This document shows, one piece after another, positions 7,600 to 14,548 of a stretch of 15,262 nucleotides of DNA. Source of the stretch: Bacteroidota bacterium (GTDB lineage: Bacteria > Bacteroidota > Bacteroidia > Bacteroidales > Rikenellaceae). Numbering within the stretch: the stretch's first letter is position 1; each line of letters opens with the position of its first letter. The notes under the pieces are model-generated. The model did not search any database and was not told the DNA's origin. It worked only from the letters and a program-made list of their open reading frames with translations. The position numbers and the translations under genes are program-made. The stretch covers positions 1-15,262 of the forward strand of contig JAEZPN010000084.1 of assembly GCA_023413645.1 (NCBI GenBank), written 5' to 3'.

Positions 7600-8694
7600 A
7601 TGCAGACAACTAAGACTACACAGCCTATCGTCGTCACGCTTGACGCCGGTGGCACCAATTTTGTATTCGCAGCCATGCAGAATGGCAGCATCATAGGAGA
7701 GCGCATCACACTACCCTCTTCAGCACACGACCTCGACAAGTGCCTTCAGACGCTTATCTATGGTTTCAGTCAGATAATCAATTCGTTACCAGAGAAGCCC
7801 GCAGCTATCAGCTTTGCCTTCCCTGGCCCTGCCGACTACCGCAATGGCGTTATTGGTGGTTACCTTCCAAACTTCCCATCGTTCCGCGATGGCGTAGCCC
7901 TCGGTCCTATGCTCGAGGATAAGTTTGGCATACCAGTCTTCATCAACAACGATGCAGACCTCTTCGCCTATGGCGAGGCTATGGGTGGCGCACTACCCCG
8001 CATCAACCGCAAGCTCGAGGCTATGGGTGCAGCAAAGCGCTATCGCAACCTCCTTGGCTACACATTTGGCACAGGCTTCGGCTTTGGTTTTGTGATGGAT
8101 GGCAAGCTTAATCTTGGCGACAACTCATGCGTCGAGACCTTCTGCCTTAAGCACCGCGACTACCCTGAGTGTATCGTTGAGGATGGCGTGGCCATTCGCG
8201 CCGTGAAGCGCGTCTATCGCGAGCTATCGGGCGACGAGCGAGCACTCGAGCCAAAGGATATTTACGACATTGCAGAGGGCACGTTGGAGGGTAACGCAGA
8301 TGCAGCACGCGAGGCATTTGCGACACTCGGTCGCGTGGCGGGCGATGCTATGGCTACAGCCGCAACACTTATGGATGGTGTCATCGTAATTGGTGGTGGT
8401 TTGGCAGGTGCTTCAAAGTACTTTATGCCAGCACTTTTGGACGAGATGCGCGCAAAAATAAAGACCATGTCTGGCGACACGCTCAACCGCGTTCAGATGA
8501 ATGTATATGACTTGGATAACGATGCTGAGTTTGAGAAATTTGCGCGTGGCAACTCAACTAAAATCAAGGTCTATGGCACAGACCGCGAGGTTATCTACGA
8601 CCCAGAGAAGCGCATCGGTGTAACCATCTCGGATATTGGCGCAAGCAACGCCGTTTCACTCGGCGCATACCTCTACGCATTGGACAATATTTAG
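7600..8694 (+). CDS. ROK-family protein, sugar kinase-like, without the canonical zinc motif
   Basis: The protein has 364 residues from the ATG at 7600. An in-frame ATG at 7534 would put the promoter's -7 box inside the gene, so it was rejected. It has the ROK (repressor, ORF, kinase) fold. The phosphate-binding DAGGTN is at 15-20, FPGPAD at 74-79, the catalytic base is likely D118 in INNDAD, GTGFGFG lies at 157-163, and the adenosine motif VIGGGLAG at 263-270. No DNA-binding N-terminus is present, so it is kinase-like rather than a repressor. The substrate is probably a hexose or amino sugar, but this is not determined. The usual CxCGxxGC zinc motif is missing; instead C177, C182, H185 and C191 lie within 15 residues. 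At 364 residues it is longer than typical ROK kinases. It is a lone gene, divergent from the ATPase operon and convergent with the class IV gene 14 bp away. Confidence 0.85.
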   Translation: MQTTKTTQPIVVTLDAGGTNFVFAAMQNGSIIGERITLPSSAHDLDKCLQTLIYGFSQIINSLPEKPAAISFAFPGPADYRNGVIGGYLPNFPSFRDGVALGPMLEDKFGIPVFINNDADLFAYGEAMGGALPRINRKLEAMGAAKRYRNLLGYTFGTGFGFGFVMDGKLNLGDNSCVETFCLKHRDYPECIVEDGVAIRAVKRVYRELSGDERALEPKDIYDIAEGTLEGNADAAREAFATLGRVAGDAMATAATLMDGVIVIGGGLAGASKYFMPALLDEMRAKIKTMSGDTLNRVQMNVYDLDNDAEFEKFARGNSTKIKVYGTDREVIYDPEKRIGVTISDIGASNAVSLGAYLYALDNI

Positions 8695-8708
8695 GATATA
8701 GCAAACCC

Positions 8709-9479
8709 CTAAACCGTAGGCTCCATTCTGCTTGTGATGCGCGATGTCACGACGGATAGGAGCCTATGTTTTTCCACTGCAAAGAGTGAGGATACAGCCA
8801 TGGTATTGACGAAAAACACCTCGTCCACCCTCTGCAACGACTCGTACGGCATATCTCGCACAACGAGTTCCAAACCGAGAGACTCTATCGCCTCTTTTGC
8901 CACAAGATACTCCACAGAAGTAAAAGCCGTAGGTGTATAGACACGGCCACTATATACCACAAAGATTGGATTCCAAGAGTGAGAGATTATATTACCCTCA
9001 GAGTTGACATAAATCGGCACATTGCCACCTCGCTTTGAGGCCATCGCCTGAGTCAAAGCATCAATGGCTATCGAGGCAGATGATTGATATAGGTGATTGA
9101 ACTCTGGCATATTAACACCAACACCAACACCAACCAACCTCTTTGCCTTAAGCGACATTCCAGCATCATAGAGCGGGGGTTCTACTTCAAAAGAGAGTAC
9201 ACCATCGCAATCTATACGCATGGCAACAGGACAACTTAGGCGTGGCGTAACACGCGATAGCTCGAGCAACTTAACAATGATGCGCTCGGCATCGGCGGCA
9301 CCACACAACGTAGCAAAGCCCCAGAGTGAGATCGAGGTTTGGCGAAGCTGCTCAATATGGCGCTGGATGTTATAGACTTTATGACCGAGAGTGTGGATGC
9401 GTTGCATGACGTAGGGCCGATCAAGGCGCAACTGCGACGCCTCGATTACCTGACCATCATTCCACACCAACAGTCTCAT
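8709..9479 (-). CDS. Class IV (fold-type IV) aminotransferase-like protein, catalytic lysine apparently lost
   Basis: This 256-residue protein has the layout of the branched-chain aminotransferase and 4-amino-4-deoxychorismate lyase (PabC) family. YNIQRHIEQLRQTSISLWG (36-54) matches the conserved R-HL-RL segment. IYVNSEGNIISHSWNPIFVV (156-175) matches the block normally written G-VTEGS-SNIF, and VDEVFFVNTMAVSSLFAVE (218-236) matches the C-terminal phosphate-site block. Two key residues differ. The position of the PLP-binding lysine is P125 (next to E126), and the glutamate that contacts the PLP ring nitrogen is S166. No other lysine lies nearby in the alignment. It is the last gene of the murB-tilS-holA unit, 17 bp after holA. 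The fold assignment is good; activity as a PLP enzyme is doubtful, and no specific function is assigned. Confidence 0.75.
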   Translation of the reverse strand: MRLLVWNDGQVIEASQLRLDRPYVMQRIHTLGHKVYNIQRHIEQLRQTSISLWGFATLCGAADAERIIVKLLELSRVTPRLSCPVAMRIDCDGVLSFEVEPPLYDAGMSLKAKRLVGVGVGVNMPEFNHLYQSSASIAIDALTQAMASKRGGNVPIYVNSEGNIISHSWNPIFVVYSGRVYTPTAFTSVEYLVAKEAIESLGLELVVRDMPYESLQRVDEVFFVNTMAVSSLFAVEKHRLLSVVTSRITSRMEPTV

Positions 9480-9496
9480 AATGAACTTCTTAAATA

Positions 9497-10576
9497 TTAA
9501 GACATAAAGATTTTCAGGAGCAACTCCTTGAGTAATTCACCACCATCCAAGCCACCGCTATCTACACCCTTACTCTTGGCATCATACTCGCGCAAATAGC
9601 CCAAAATCTTGAATAGGCGAGGGCCATTCCAACGACCTATATTCGCCTTAAGTTCCTTCACAGCAAAGGGGTTATTCGCTCTAATAGCACGCATAAGTTC
9701 TGCGTCGGAAGGCATAGGAATATTGCGCTTACGCGACTGCCACATATGGTAGTTCAGCAGGAACAACTGCTGGAAAAGACCAAACAGAATGGTTATAGTG
9801 AGTGTGATAGGATAGGTCTTTTGGTTGTGTGCAAAGTGCTCGGCAATGCGCATAGCGCGACCCACATCCTGCTTCAACACAGCATCGTTAAGCTCGAAAG
9901 TGTTATACTCCTTCGATAGTCCGATATACTGCTCGATATGCGAATCCGTAATGCGAGTCTCGCCCACTGCCATAGAGACCTTTAGCTTATCAATCTCCTT
10001 AACCATGCGCGCAATGTCCATGCCGACATGCTCCTTAAGCATAGCCATCGCCTTAGGGTCGATTGCAAGACCCGTAGAGGCAATATAGGATGACAACCAG
10101 CCATCAATCTCATACTCTCTGGGGCGCACTGACTCAAAGACACATCCATTCTTCACACAACTCTTGTAGAATGCCGTGCGCTTATCTATACCTCGTCCCT
10201 GCTCCTTATTCTTATAACATACGACAAGGATTGTTGTAGCTTGAGGCTGTGAGGTATAGTGGTTTAGATTCTCGATTTTCGAGAGCTGCTGCGCCTCCTT
10301 AACGATTACCACCTGGTACGAACCCATCATAGGCATCTGACGACATAGCATCACAATCTTGCCGGGGTCGCTATCCTGACCATATACTACAAGCTGGTTG
10401 AATGAGCGCTCTGCCTCATTAAGAATCGTTGAGGCAAGACGGTCAGCAATGGCGTCGATGAAGTAGCCCTCGTCACCAGAGAGCAGATATATAGGAGCAA
10501 ACTTACGCGCCTCGATGTCTCGCATGATAGCGCTATAGTCTGCCGTGCAATCGCTGAATTTCGCCGTCTTTGCCAT
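9497..10576 (-). CDS. holA: DNA polymerase III subunit delta
   Basis: This 359-residue protein is the clamp-loader delta subunit, which opens the sliding clamp during its loading on DNA. Residues 28-43 (PIYLLSGDEGYFIDAI) form the degenerate nucleotide-binding start seen in HolA proteins, which do not bind ATP. SFNQLVVYGQDSD (58-70) and QMPMMGSYQVVIVKEAQQLS (80-99) are the typical N-terminal blocks. About 155-220 is the helical lid domain, with DIARMVKEIDKL (187-198). FELNDAV to FGLFQQLFLL (227-274) is the C-terminal collar domain. Length is normal. It lies 14 bp downstream of tilS and 17 bp upstream of the class IV gene. Confidence 0.93.
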   Translation of the reverse strand: MAKTAKFSDCTADYSAIMRDIEARKFAPIYLLSGDEGYFIDAIADRLASTILNEAERSFNQLVVYGQDSDPGKIVMLCRQMPMMGSYQVVIVKEAQQLSKIENLNHYTSQPQATTILVVCYKNKEQGRGIDKRTAFYKSCVKNGCVFESVRPREYEIDGWLSSYIASTGLAIDPKAMAMLKEHVGMDIARMVKEIDKLKVSMAVGETRITDSHIEQYIGLSKEYNTFELNDAVLKQDVGRAMRIAEHFAHNQKTYPITLTITILFGLFQQLFLLNYHMWQSRKRNIPMPSDAELMRAIRANNPFAVKELKANIGRWNGPRLFKILGYLREYDAKSKGVDSGGLDGGELLKELLLKIFMS

Positions 10577-10590
10577 ATCACTAAAATCTT

Positions 10591-11934
10591 TTATAGCACA
10601 TCGCGCACTACTCTAAACACATTCTCTGTCTTGCGACCAATAGCATAGCGGTCATCGAGCCTTCGACCCACAACCCACACAATATCCTCGCCCGAAACGA
10701 GCACAAACTGACGTCGCTTCTCGGCCAACGACACCTTCTTATCTATAAGATAGTCACTCAACTTCTTACGTCCCGACATACCGAATGGTACAAACCAATC
10801 ACCCTCCTGCCAGCGGCGGAGTTTGAGCGGGAACTTCAACTTATCGGCATCGAGCAGAGCGACGTTATCACCCTGATCAAGCGTATCTATAAAGTCGATA
10901 TCGAGACGCTCGTAGTAGATGGCTGCGCCACCTGCATATGAGCGAATTGTATTTCTCTCAACCAAAACCTCGCACGTATCATCGTCTGCAATAGGTGACA
11001 CGACCACCCTACCACGATCTGTCACAGCAACCCACTCACGCGAGTAGAAGCGACGACCTGAGAGGTCTGCATCCAAAGCCTTACATAGTGCATCAACGAC
11101 ATCGCCCTTGAAGCCATACTCCGAGCTTAATATCTCATAAATCACGTAGTTACGAGGCAACGTAGGACGTATGCGCTCAACACAAAGTGTGTGAATATCG
11201 CCATTATGCTCCATGACCTCGCCCTTAACCAAGTCTATGGCCGAAGTGATAAACTCCTGTGCCTGGCTAAGTCGCGCGATGTTGCGACGCATGATAGTAG
11301 TAAACTGTGGTTTGATATCCTTGAACATGGGCACAACACCCAGACGCACCTTATTACGAAGATACTTTGTAGAGCGGTTTGACGAGTCCTCTCTAAAGGG
11401 GATATGGTGCGCCACGGCATAATCGTGGATAATCTTGCGCGTAGCAAACATTATGGGACGCACGATGTGTCCCACCTGTGTAGAGATACCTGTAAGACCA
11501 CGAAGACCCGTACCTCTAAGAAGATTTATGAAGAATGTCTCCACAGAGTCGTTGCCATGATGGGCAATGCAGATAGCCGTATAGCCATGCTCTGCGCACA
11601 GCTCCTTAAACCAAGCATATCGCAAGCGGCGGGCAGCCATCTCCATAGACTCTCCCGTGCGCTCCATCTCGCCAACAGTATCAAAACGCTTATTATAGAA
11701 CTCAGCACCATAGCGACGCGCCTCCTGTTCGACAAGCACCTCATCCTCATCGCTCTCCTTACCACGTAGCTGAAAGTTGCAATGCGCAACACCGAAACGA
11801 TAGCCGGCAGCTGCCGTAAGCGCCATCATCACCATGGAGTCAACACCTCCCGACACCGTTAGAAGCAACTTATCCTCGTGCGTAAAGAGTTTATTCTCCG
11901 ATATATATTTCTCAAATTCCTCGAGCAACAACAT
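10591..11934 (-). CDS. tilS: tRNA(Ile)-lysidine synthase
   Basis: This 447-residue enzyme uses ATP and lysine to convert C34 of the CAU-anticodon tRNA(Ile) to lysidine, so that it reads AUA codons. The PP-loop SGGVDS is at 28-33. HCNFQLRG (51-58) follows, and HHGNDSVETFFINLLRGTGLRGLTGI (125-150) matches the conserved HHxxDxxET...LRGxGLxGL segment. REDSSN (181-186) and RNKVR (193-197) complete the N-terminal domain. The C-terminal recognition domain includes LRRWQEGDWFVPFGMSGRKKL near residues 380-400. Where many family members have DDQ after HH, this one has NDS. It starts 2 bp after murB stops. Confidence 0.95.
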   Translation of the reverse strand: MLLLEEFEKYISENKLFTHEDKLLLTVSGGVDSMVMMALTAAAGYRFGVAHCNFQLRGKESDEDEVLVEQEARRYGAEFYNKRFDTVGEMERTGESMEMAARRLRYAWFKELCAEHGYTAICIAHHGNDSVETFFINLLRGTGLRGLTGISTQVGHIVRPIMFATRKIIHDYAVAHHIPFREDSSNRSTKYLRNKVRLGVVPMFKDIKPQFTTIMRRNIARLSQAQEFITSAIDLVKGEVMEHNGDIHTLCVERIRPTLPRNYVIYEILSSEYGFKGDVVDALCKALDADLSGRRFYSREWVAVTDRGRVVVSPIADDDTCEVLVERNTIRSYAGGAAIYYERLDIDFIDTLDQGDNVALLDADKLKFPLKLRRWQEGDWFVPFGMSGRKKLSDYLIDKKVSLAEKRRQFVLVSGEDIVWVVGRRLDDRYAIGRKTENVFRVVRDVL

Positions 11935-11936
11935 AG

Positions 11937-12950
11937 TTACAATACATTTACCTCAGGCGTAATCTCCACGCCAAACTTTGTGCGCACAACGCTACATACA
12001 AACTCTGCGAAGTGCAACACCTCACCGCCCGTAGCACCGCCATGGTTTACCAAAACGAGTGCCTGACGGTCGTGAACGCCTACATGACCCTCGCGGTAGC
12101 CCTTCAATCCCGACTGATCGATAAGCCATCCTGCTGCCAACTTCACCTTATCATCGCAGTTAGGCACGGCATAACATGGCATCGAGGGGTACTCATTGAG
12201 CAATCGCTCAGCAACAATCTTGGGAACTATAGGGTTCTTAAAGAAGCTACCCGCATTACCCAACTCCTTGGGGTCTGGCAACTTCGAAGCACGTATAGCG
12301 CAAATAGCCTCACGAATATTCTTGAGCGAAGCACCACCACGTGCCTCTACCTCCTTAATGACATCGCCATAGCCGAGGTTGGGCTTGGGAGTACGATGCA
12401 ATTCGAACTCAACAGCAAGGATGATAGCCACACCGCGCAACTCATGCTTAAAGATACTCTCGCGGTAGCCGAAGCCACACTCCTCGCACTTGATACGCAC
12501 GACCTTTAACTCCTTGGTATCGAAGTACTCAATCGCAGTTATCGCATCCTTTACTTCAGCACCATAGGCACCGATATTCTGCACTGGTGCAGCACCCACA
12601 GAGCTCGGAATAGCCGAGAGGTTCTCCACACCCCAAAGACCACTATCCACACTCCATGCCACAAACTCATCCCAGTCGTGTGCAGCCTCCACGCGAACAC
12701 TCACACACTCTCCATCATCGGCAAGAATTGTGCGCTTTGAGCATACGGGCGTAACTAAGACGCCATCGTAGTCCTTAGTAAATAGTGTATTATTGCCCGC
12801 GCCGAGCACATACCATTTCGCTGGCTTAAGTTCCTCGAACAACTCCTTTAGCTCTGCAGCAGTCTCAAACTCAACAAGCATAGATGCCTGCTGATTAACG
12901 CCAAAGCTATTGCGTTTTTCGAGATTTATGTCATTATATATACGTTTCAT
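11937..12950 (-). CDS. murB: UDP-N-acetylenolpyruvoylglucosamine reductase
   Basis: This 337-residue flavoenzyme uses NADPH to reduce UDP-GlcNAc-enolpyruvate to UDP-MurNAc in peptidoglycan synthesis in the cytoplasm. The FAD-binding block has VLGAGNNTLF (48-57) and IPSSVGAAPVQNIGAYG (114-130). Catalytic residues by family position are R163 in GYRES, S235 in GNAGSFFKNP (the proton donor) and E333 in the C-terminal TPEVNVL. The YRESIFK form and overall length match the E. coli-like (type I) enzyme. It is the first gene of the murB-tilS-holA-class IV unit. Its ATG lies only 4 bases after a consensus -7 box, so a leaderless mRNA is likely. Confidence 0.96.
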   Translation of the reverse strand: MKRIYNDINLEKRNSFGVNQQASMLVEFETAAELKELFEELKPAKWYVLGAGNNTLFTKDYDGVLVTPVCSKRTILADDGECVSVRVEAAHDWDEFVAWSVDSGLWGVENLSAIPSSVGAAPVQNIGAYGAEVKDAITAIEYFDTKELKVVRIKCEECGFGYRESIFKHELRGVAIILAVEFELHRTPKPNLGYGDVIKEVEARGGASLKNIREAICAIRASKLPDPKELGNAGSFFKNPIVPKIVAERLLNEYPSMPCYAVPNCDDKVKLAAGWLIDQSGLKGYREGHVGVHDRQALVLVNHGGATGGEVLHFAEFVCSVVRTKFGVEITPEVNVL

Positions 12951-12982
12951 AGTGCAAAGTTAAAAAATTTTTGTTAACTTTG
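12951..12982 (+). promoter_or_regulatory. Bacteroidota-type promoter of the DUF4301 gene
   Basis: TAACTTTG (12975-12982) is a perfect -7 box on the plus strand. The -33 region is weak: AGTG at 12951-12954 with a 20-base spacer. Transcription would start near 12988, leaving an AT-rich leader of about 45 bases and no Shine-Dalgarno sequence. Confidence 0.5.
12955..12982. repeat. Inverted repeat formed by two opposed -7 boxes
   Basis: CAAAGTTAA (12955-12963) and TTAACTTTG (12974-12982) are perfect 9-bp inverted arms around a 10-base A/T-rich centre. Each arm contains the -7 box of one divergent promoter, reading outward toward murB and toward DUF4301. Confidence 0.7.
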
Positions 12983-12985
12983 AAA
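12955..12985 (-). promoter_or_regulatory. Bacteroidota-type promoter of the murB unit
   Basis: On the minus strand TAACTTTG (12962-12955) is a perfect -7 box. TTTC (12985-12982) is a near match to the -33 TTTG, with a 19-base spacer. The murB ATG (12950) follows after only 4 bases, so transcription would start at or beside the start codon. Confidence 0.6.
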
Positions 12986-13032
12986 GGTCAAACCGAATAT
13001 AAAAGACATATAATCGAAATAATAAATTAAAT

Positions 13033-14475
13033 ATGCAGCCTATGTTCACACACGAAGAGATCACCCAGATTGAGGCTCATGGTTTGAGCGTCGCAGCCGT
13101 TGAGAGACAAATCGAGAACTTCCGCAACGGTTTTCCTGCACTTCCCGTTGTACGCGCCGCAGCTGGTGGCGACGGAGTAAAGCAGCTTGACGCGGAGAGC
13201 GTAAAGGAGCGTGAAGCATACTACAACGACAACCTCAAGAACATCAAGACACTTAAGTTTGTACCCGCATCGGGCGCTGCAACACGCATGTTTAAGGAGT
13301 TGTTTGAGTATGTCAACGACGACAAGCGCACAGCGGGTATCGACAAGCTTATCGTAAACCTCGAGAAGTTCGCATTCTTCCCCGAGTTGGCAAAGTATCT
13401 CCAGCCACAGATTGATGACAAGGATGTCGTTCGCAACATTATTATCGACGGTCTTGAGTATGGAGCGAAGCCCAAGGGTCTTGTGACATTCCACGCCTAT
13501 AAGGAGGGTGCACGCAAGCCCGTTGAGGAGCACCTTGTAGAGGCCGCTCTCTACGCTTCAAGCAATGGCGAGGCAAACATCCACTTCACCGTATCGCCTG
13601 AGCATCAGGCTGGTTTCGAGGCACTTCTCGCAGAGCGCCAGAGCTACTACGAGCAGAAGTTCGGCATCAAGTATAACGTATCGTTCTCTATCCAGAGCCC
13701 CGCGACAGATACTATCGCCGTAAATCCCGACAACACACCCTTCCGCACTGATGACGGCAAACTCTTGTTCCGTCCCGCAGGACATGGTGCACTTATCACA
13801 AACCTCGACAAGCTCGATGCCGACATCATCTTTGTTAAGAATATCGACAACGTCACTACTGACGAGCGCAAGGAGGATACAGTAACATACAAGAAGGTTT
13901 TGGCGGGCGAGCTTCTCCGCCTTCAGGGTTGCTCATTCGAGCTTCTCCGCGCCATTGAGCGTGGCGAGGACAAGGTGGCAGAGGCTGCTGCGTTCATCAC
14001 AGACGAGCTCTGCTGCAAGCTTCCAGAGGGCGCTTCACGCGAACTTATCGTAGCTACTCTTGATCGCCCCATCCGCGTATGTGGTATGGTTAAGAACGAG
14101 GGTGAGCCTGGCGGTGGTCCATTCTGGGTACGTGACGACGAGGGTCGCGAGCAGTTGCAGATTGCCGAGTCAAGTCAGATTGCTCCCGAGGATATGCACC
14201 TCATGAAGGAGGCTACACACTTCAACCCCGTTGACCTCGTATGCGGTGTTATGCGCTACGACGGCACAAAGTATGACCTCACACGCTACACAGACCCCAA
14301 GACTGGATTTATCTCATCTAAGTCGGCTGGTGGCCGCGAGCTTCGTGCACAGGAGTTGCCAGGTCTTTGGAATGGTGCAATGGCGAACTGGAATACAATA
14401 TTCGTTGAGGTACCAATCTCTACATTCTCACCCGTGAAGGTTGTTCAGGATCTTCTCCGTCCCGAGCATCAGTAA
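13033..14475 (+). CDS. DUF4301 family protein, nucleotidyltransferase-like motifs
   Basis: This 480-residue soluble protein belongs to DUF4301, a family I know from Bacteroidota with no established function. There is no signal peptide or membrane segment. Motifs in order are VPASGAATRM (77-86), KPVEEHLVEAALY (162-174), HFTVSPEH (184-191), FSIQSPATD (218-226), FRPAGHGALI (246-255), DIIFVKNIDN (264-273) and KNEGEPGGGPFW (354-365). The spacing of a glycine-rich G..TRM loop, a Q..PA segment, a P.GHG loop and a V.NIDN strand recalls UDP-sugar and UDP-GlcNAc pyrophosphorylases (nucleotide-diphospho-sugar transferase fold). Sugar-nucleotide transfer is therefore a plausible but unproven role. The start is the first ATG after the promoter; Met4 at 13042 is an alternative. 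It is a single gene, divergent from murB and ended by the hairpin at 14495-14528. Confidence 0.85.
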   Translation: MQPMFTHEEITQIEAHGLSVAAVERQIENFRNGFPALPVVRAAAGGDGVKQLDAESVKEREAYYNDNLKNIKTLKFVPASGAATRMFKELFEYVNDDKRTAGIDKLIVNLEKFAFFPELAKYLQPQIDDKDVVRNIIIDGLEYGAKPKGLVTFHAYKEGARKPVEEHLVEAALYASSNGEANIHFTVSPEHQAGFEALLAERQSYYEQKFGIKYNVSFSIQSPATDTIAVNPDNTPFRTDDGKLLFRPAGHGALITNLDKLDADIIFVKNIDNVTTDERKEDTVTYKKVLAGELLRLQGCSFELLRAIERGEDKVAEAAAFITDELCCKLPEGASRELIVATLDRPIRVCGMVKNEGEPGGGPFWVRDDEGREQLQIAESSQIAPEDMHLMKEATHFNPVDLVCGVMRYDGTKYDLTRYTDPKTGFISSKSAGGRELRAQELPGLWNGAMANWNTIFVEVPISTFSPVKVVQDLLRPEHQ

Positions 14476-14494
14476 TCTACATATATAATATAAG

Positions 14495-14528
14495 TAAAAG
14501 AGCGAATGGGTTGCCATTCGCTCTTTTA
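14495..14528. terminator. Bidirectional intrinsic terminator
   Basis: A perfect 15-bp stem (14495-14509 with 14514-14528) closes a GTTG loop. The arms begin with an A-run and end with a T-run, giving a U-tract in transcripts from both directions. It sits between the convergent DUF4301 and gpmI genes and can serve both. Confidence 0.9.
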
Positions 14529-14548
14529 TCATTTATCTAAGATAACTC

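Noticed and set aside
8690..8713. TTTAGG/CCTAAA inverted repeat between the convergent ROK and class IV genes as a terminator
   Set aside because: Only 6 A/T-rich pairs around a 12-base loop with no following T-run on either strand; the match mostly comes from the two TAG stop codons.
8717..8766. TAGGCTCC ... GGAGCCTA inverted repeat in the 3' end of the class IV gene
   Set aside because: 8-bp arms 34 bases apart inside coding sequence, with no T-run; likely chance.
12012..12509. 165-codon plus-strand open frame opposite murB
   Set aside because: murB is intact on the other strand with all catalytic residues; this frame has no promoter or recognisable motif.
13027..13533. 168-codon minus-strand open frame opposite the DUF4301 N-terminus
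   Set aside because: Hydrophobic, Leu/Cys/Val-rich composition typical of antisense reading of a GAG/AAG-rich gene, and its frame runs up to the DUF4301 start codon region without its own signals.
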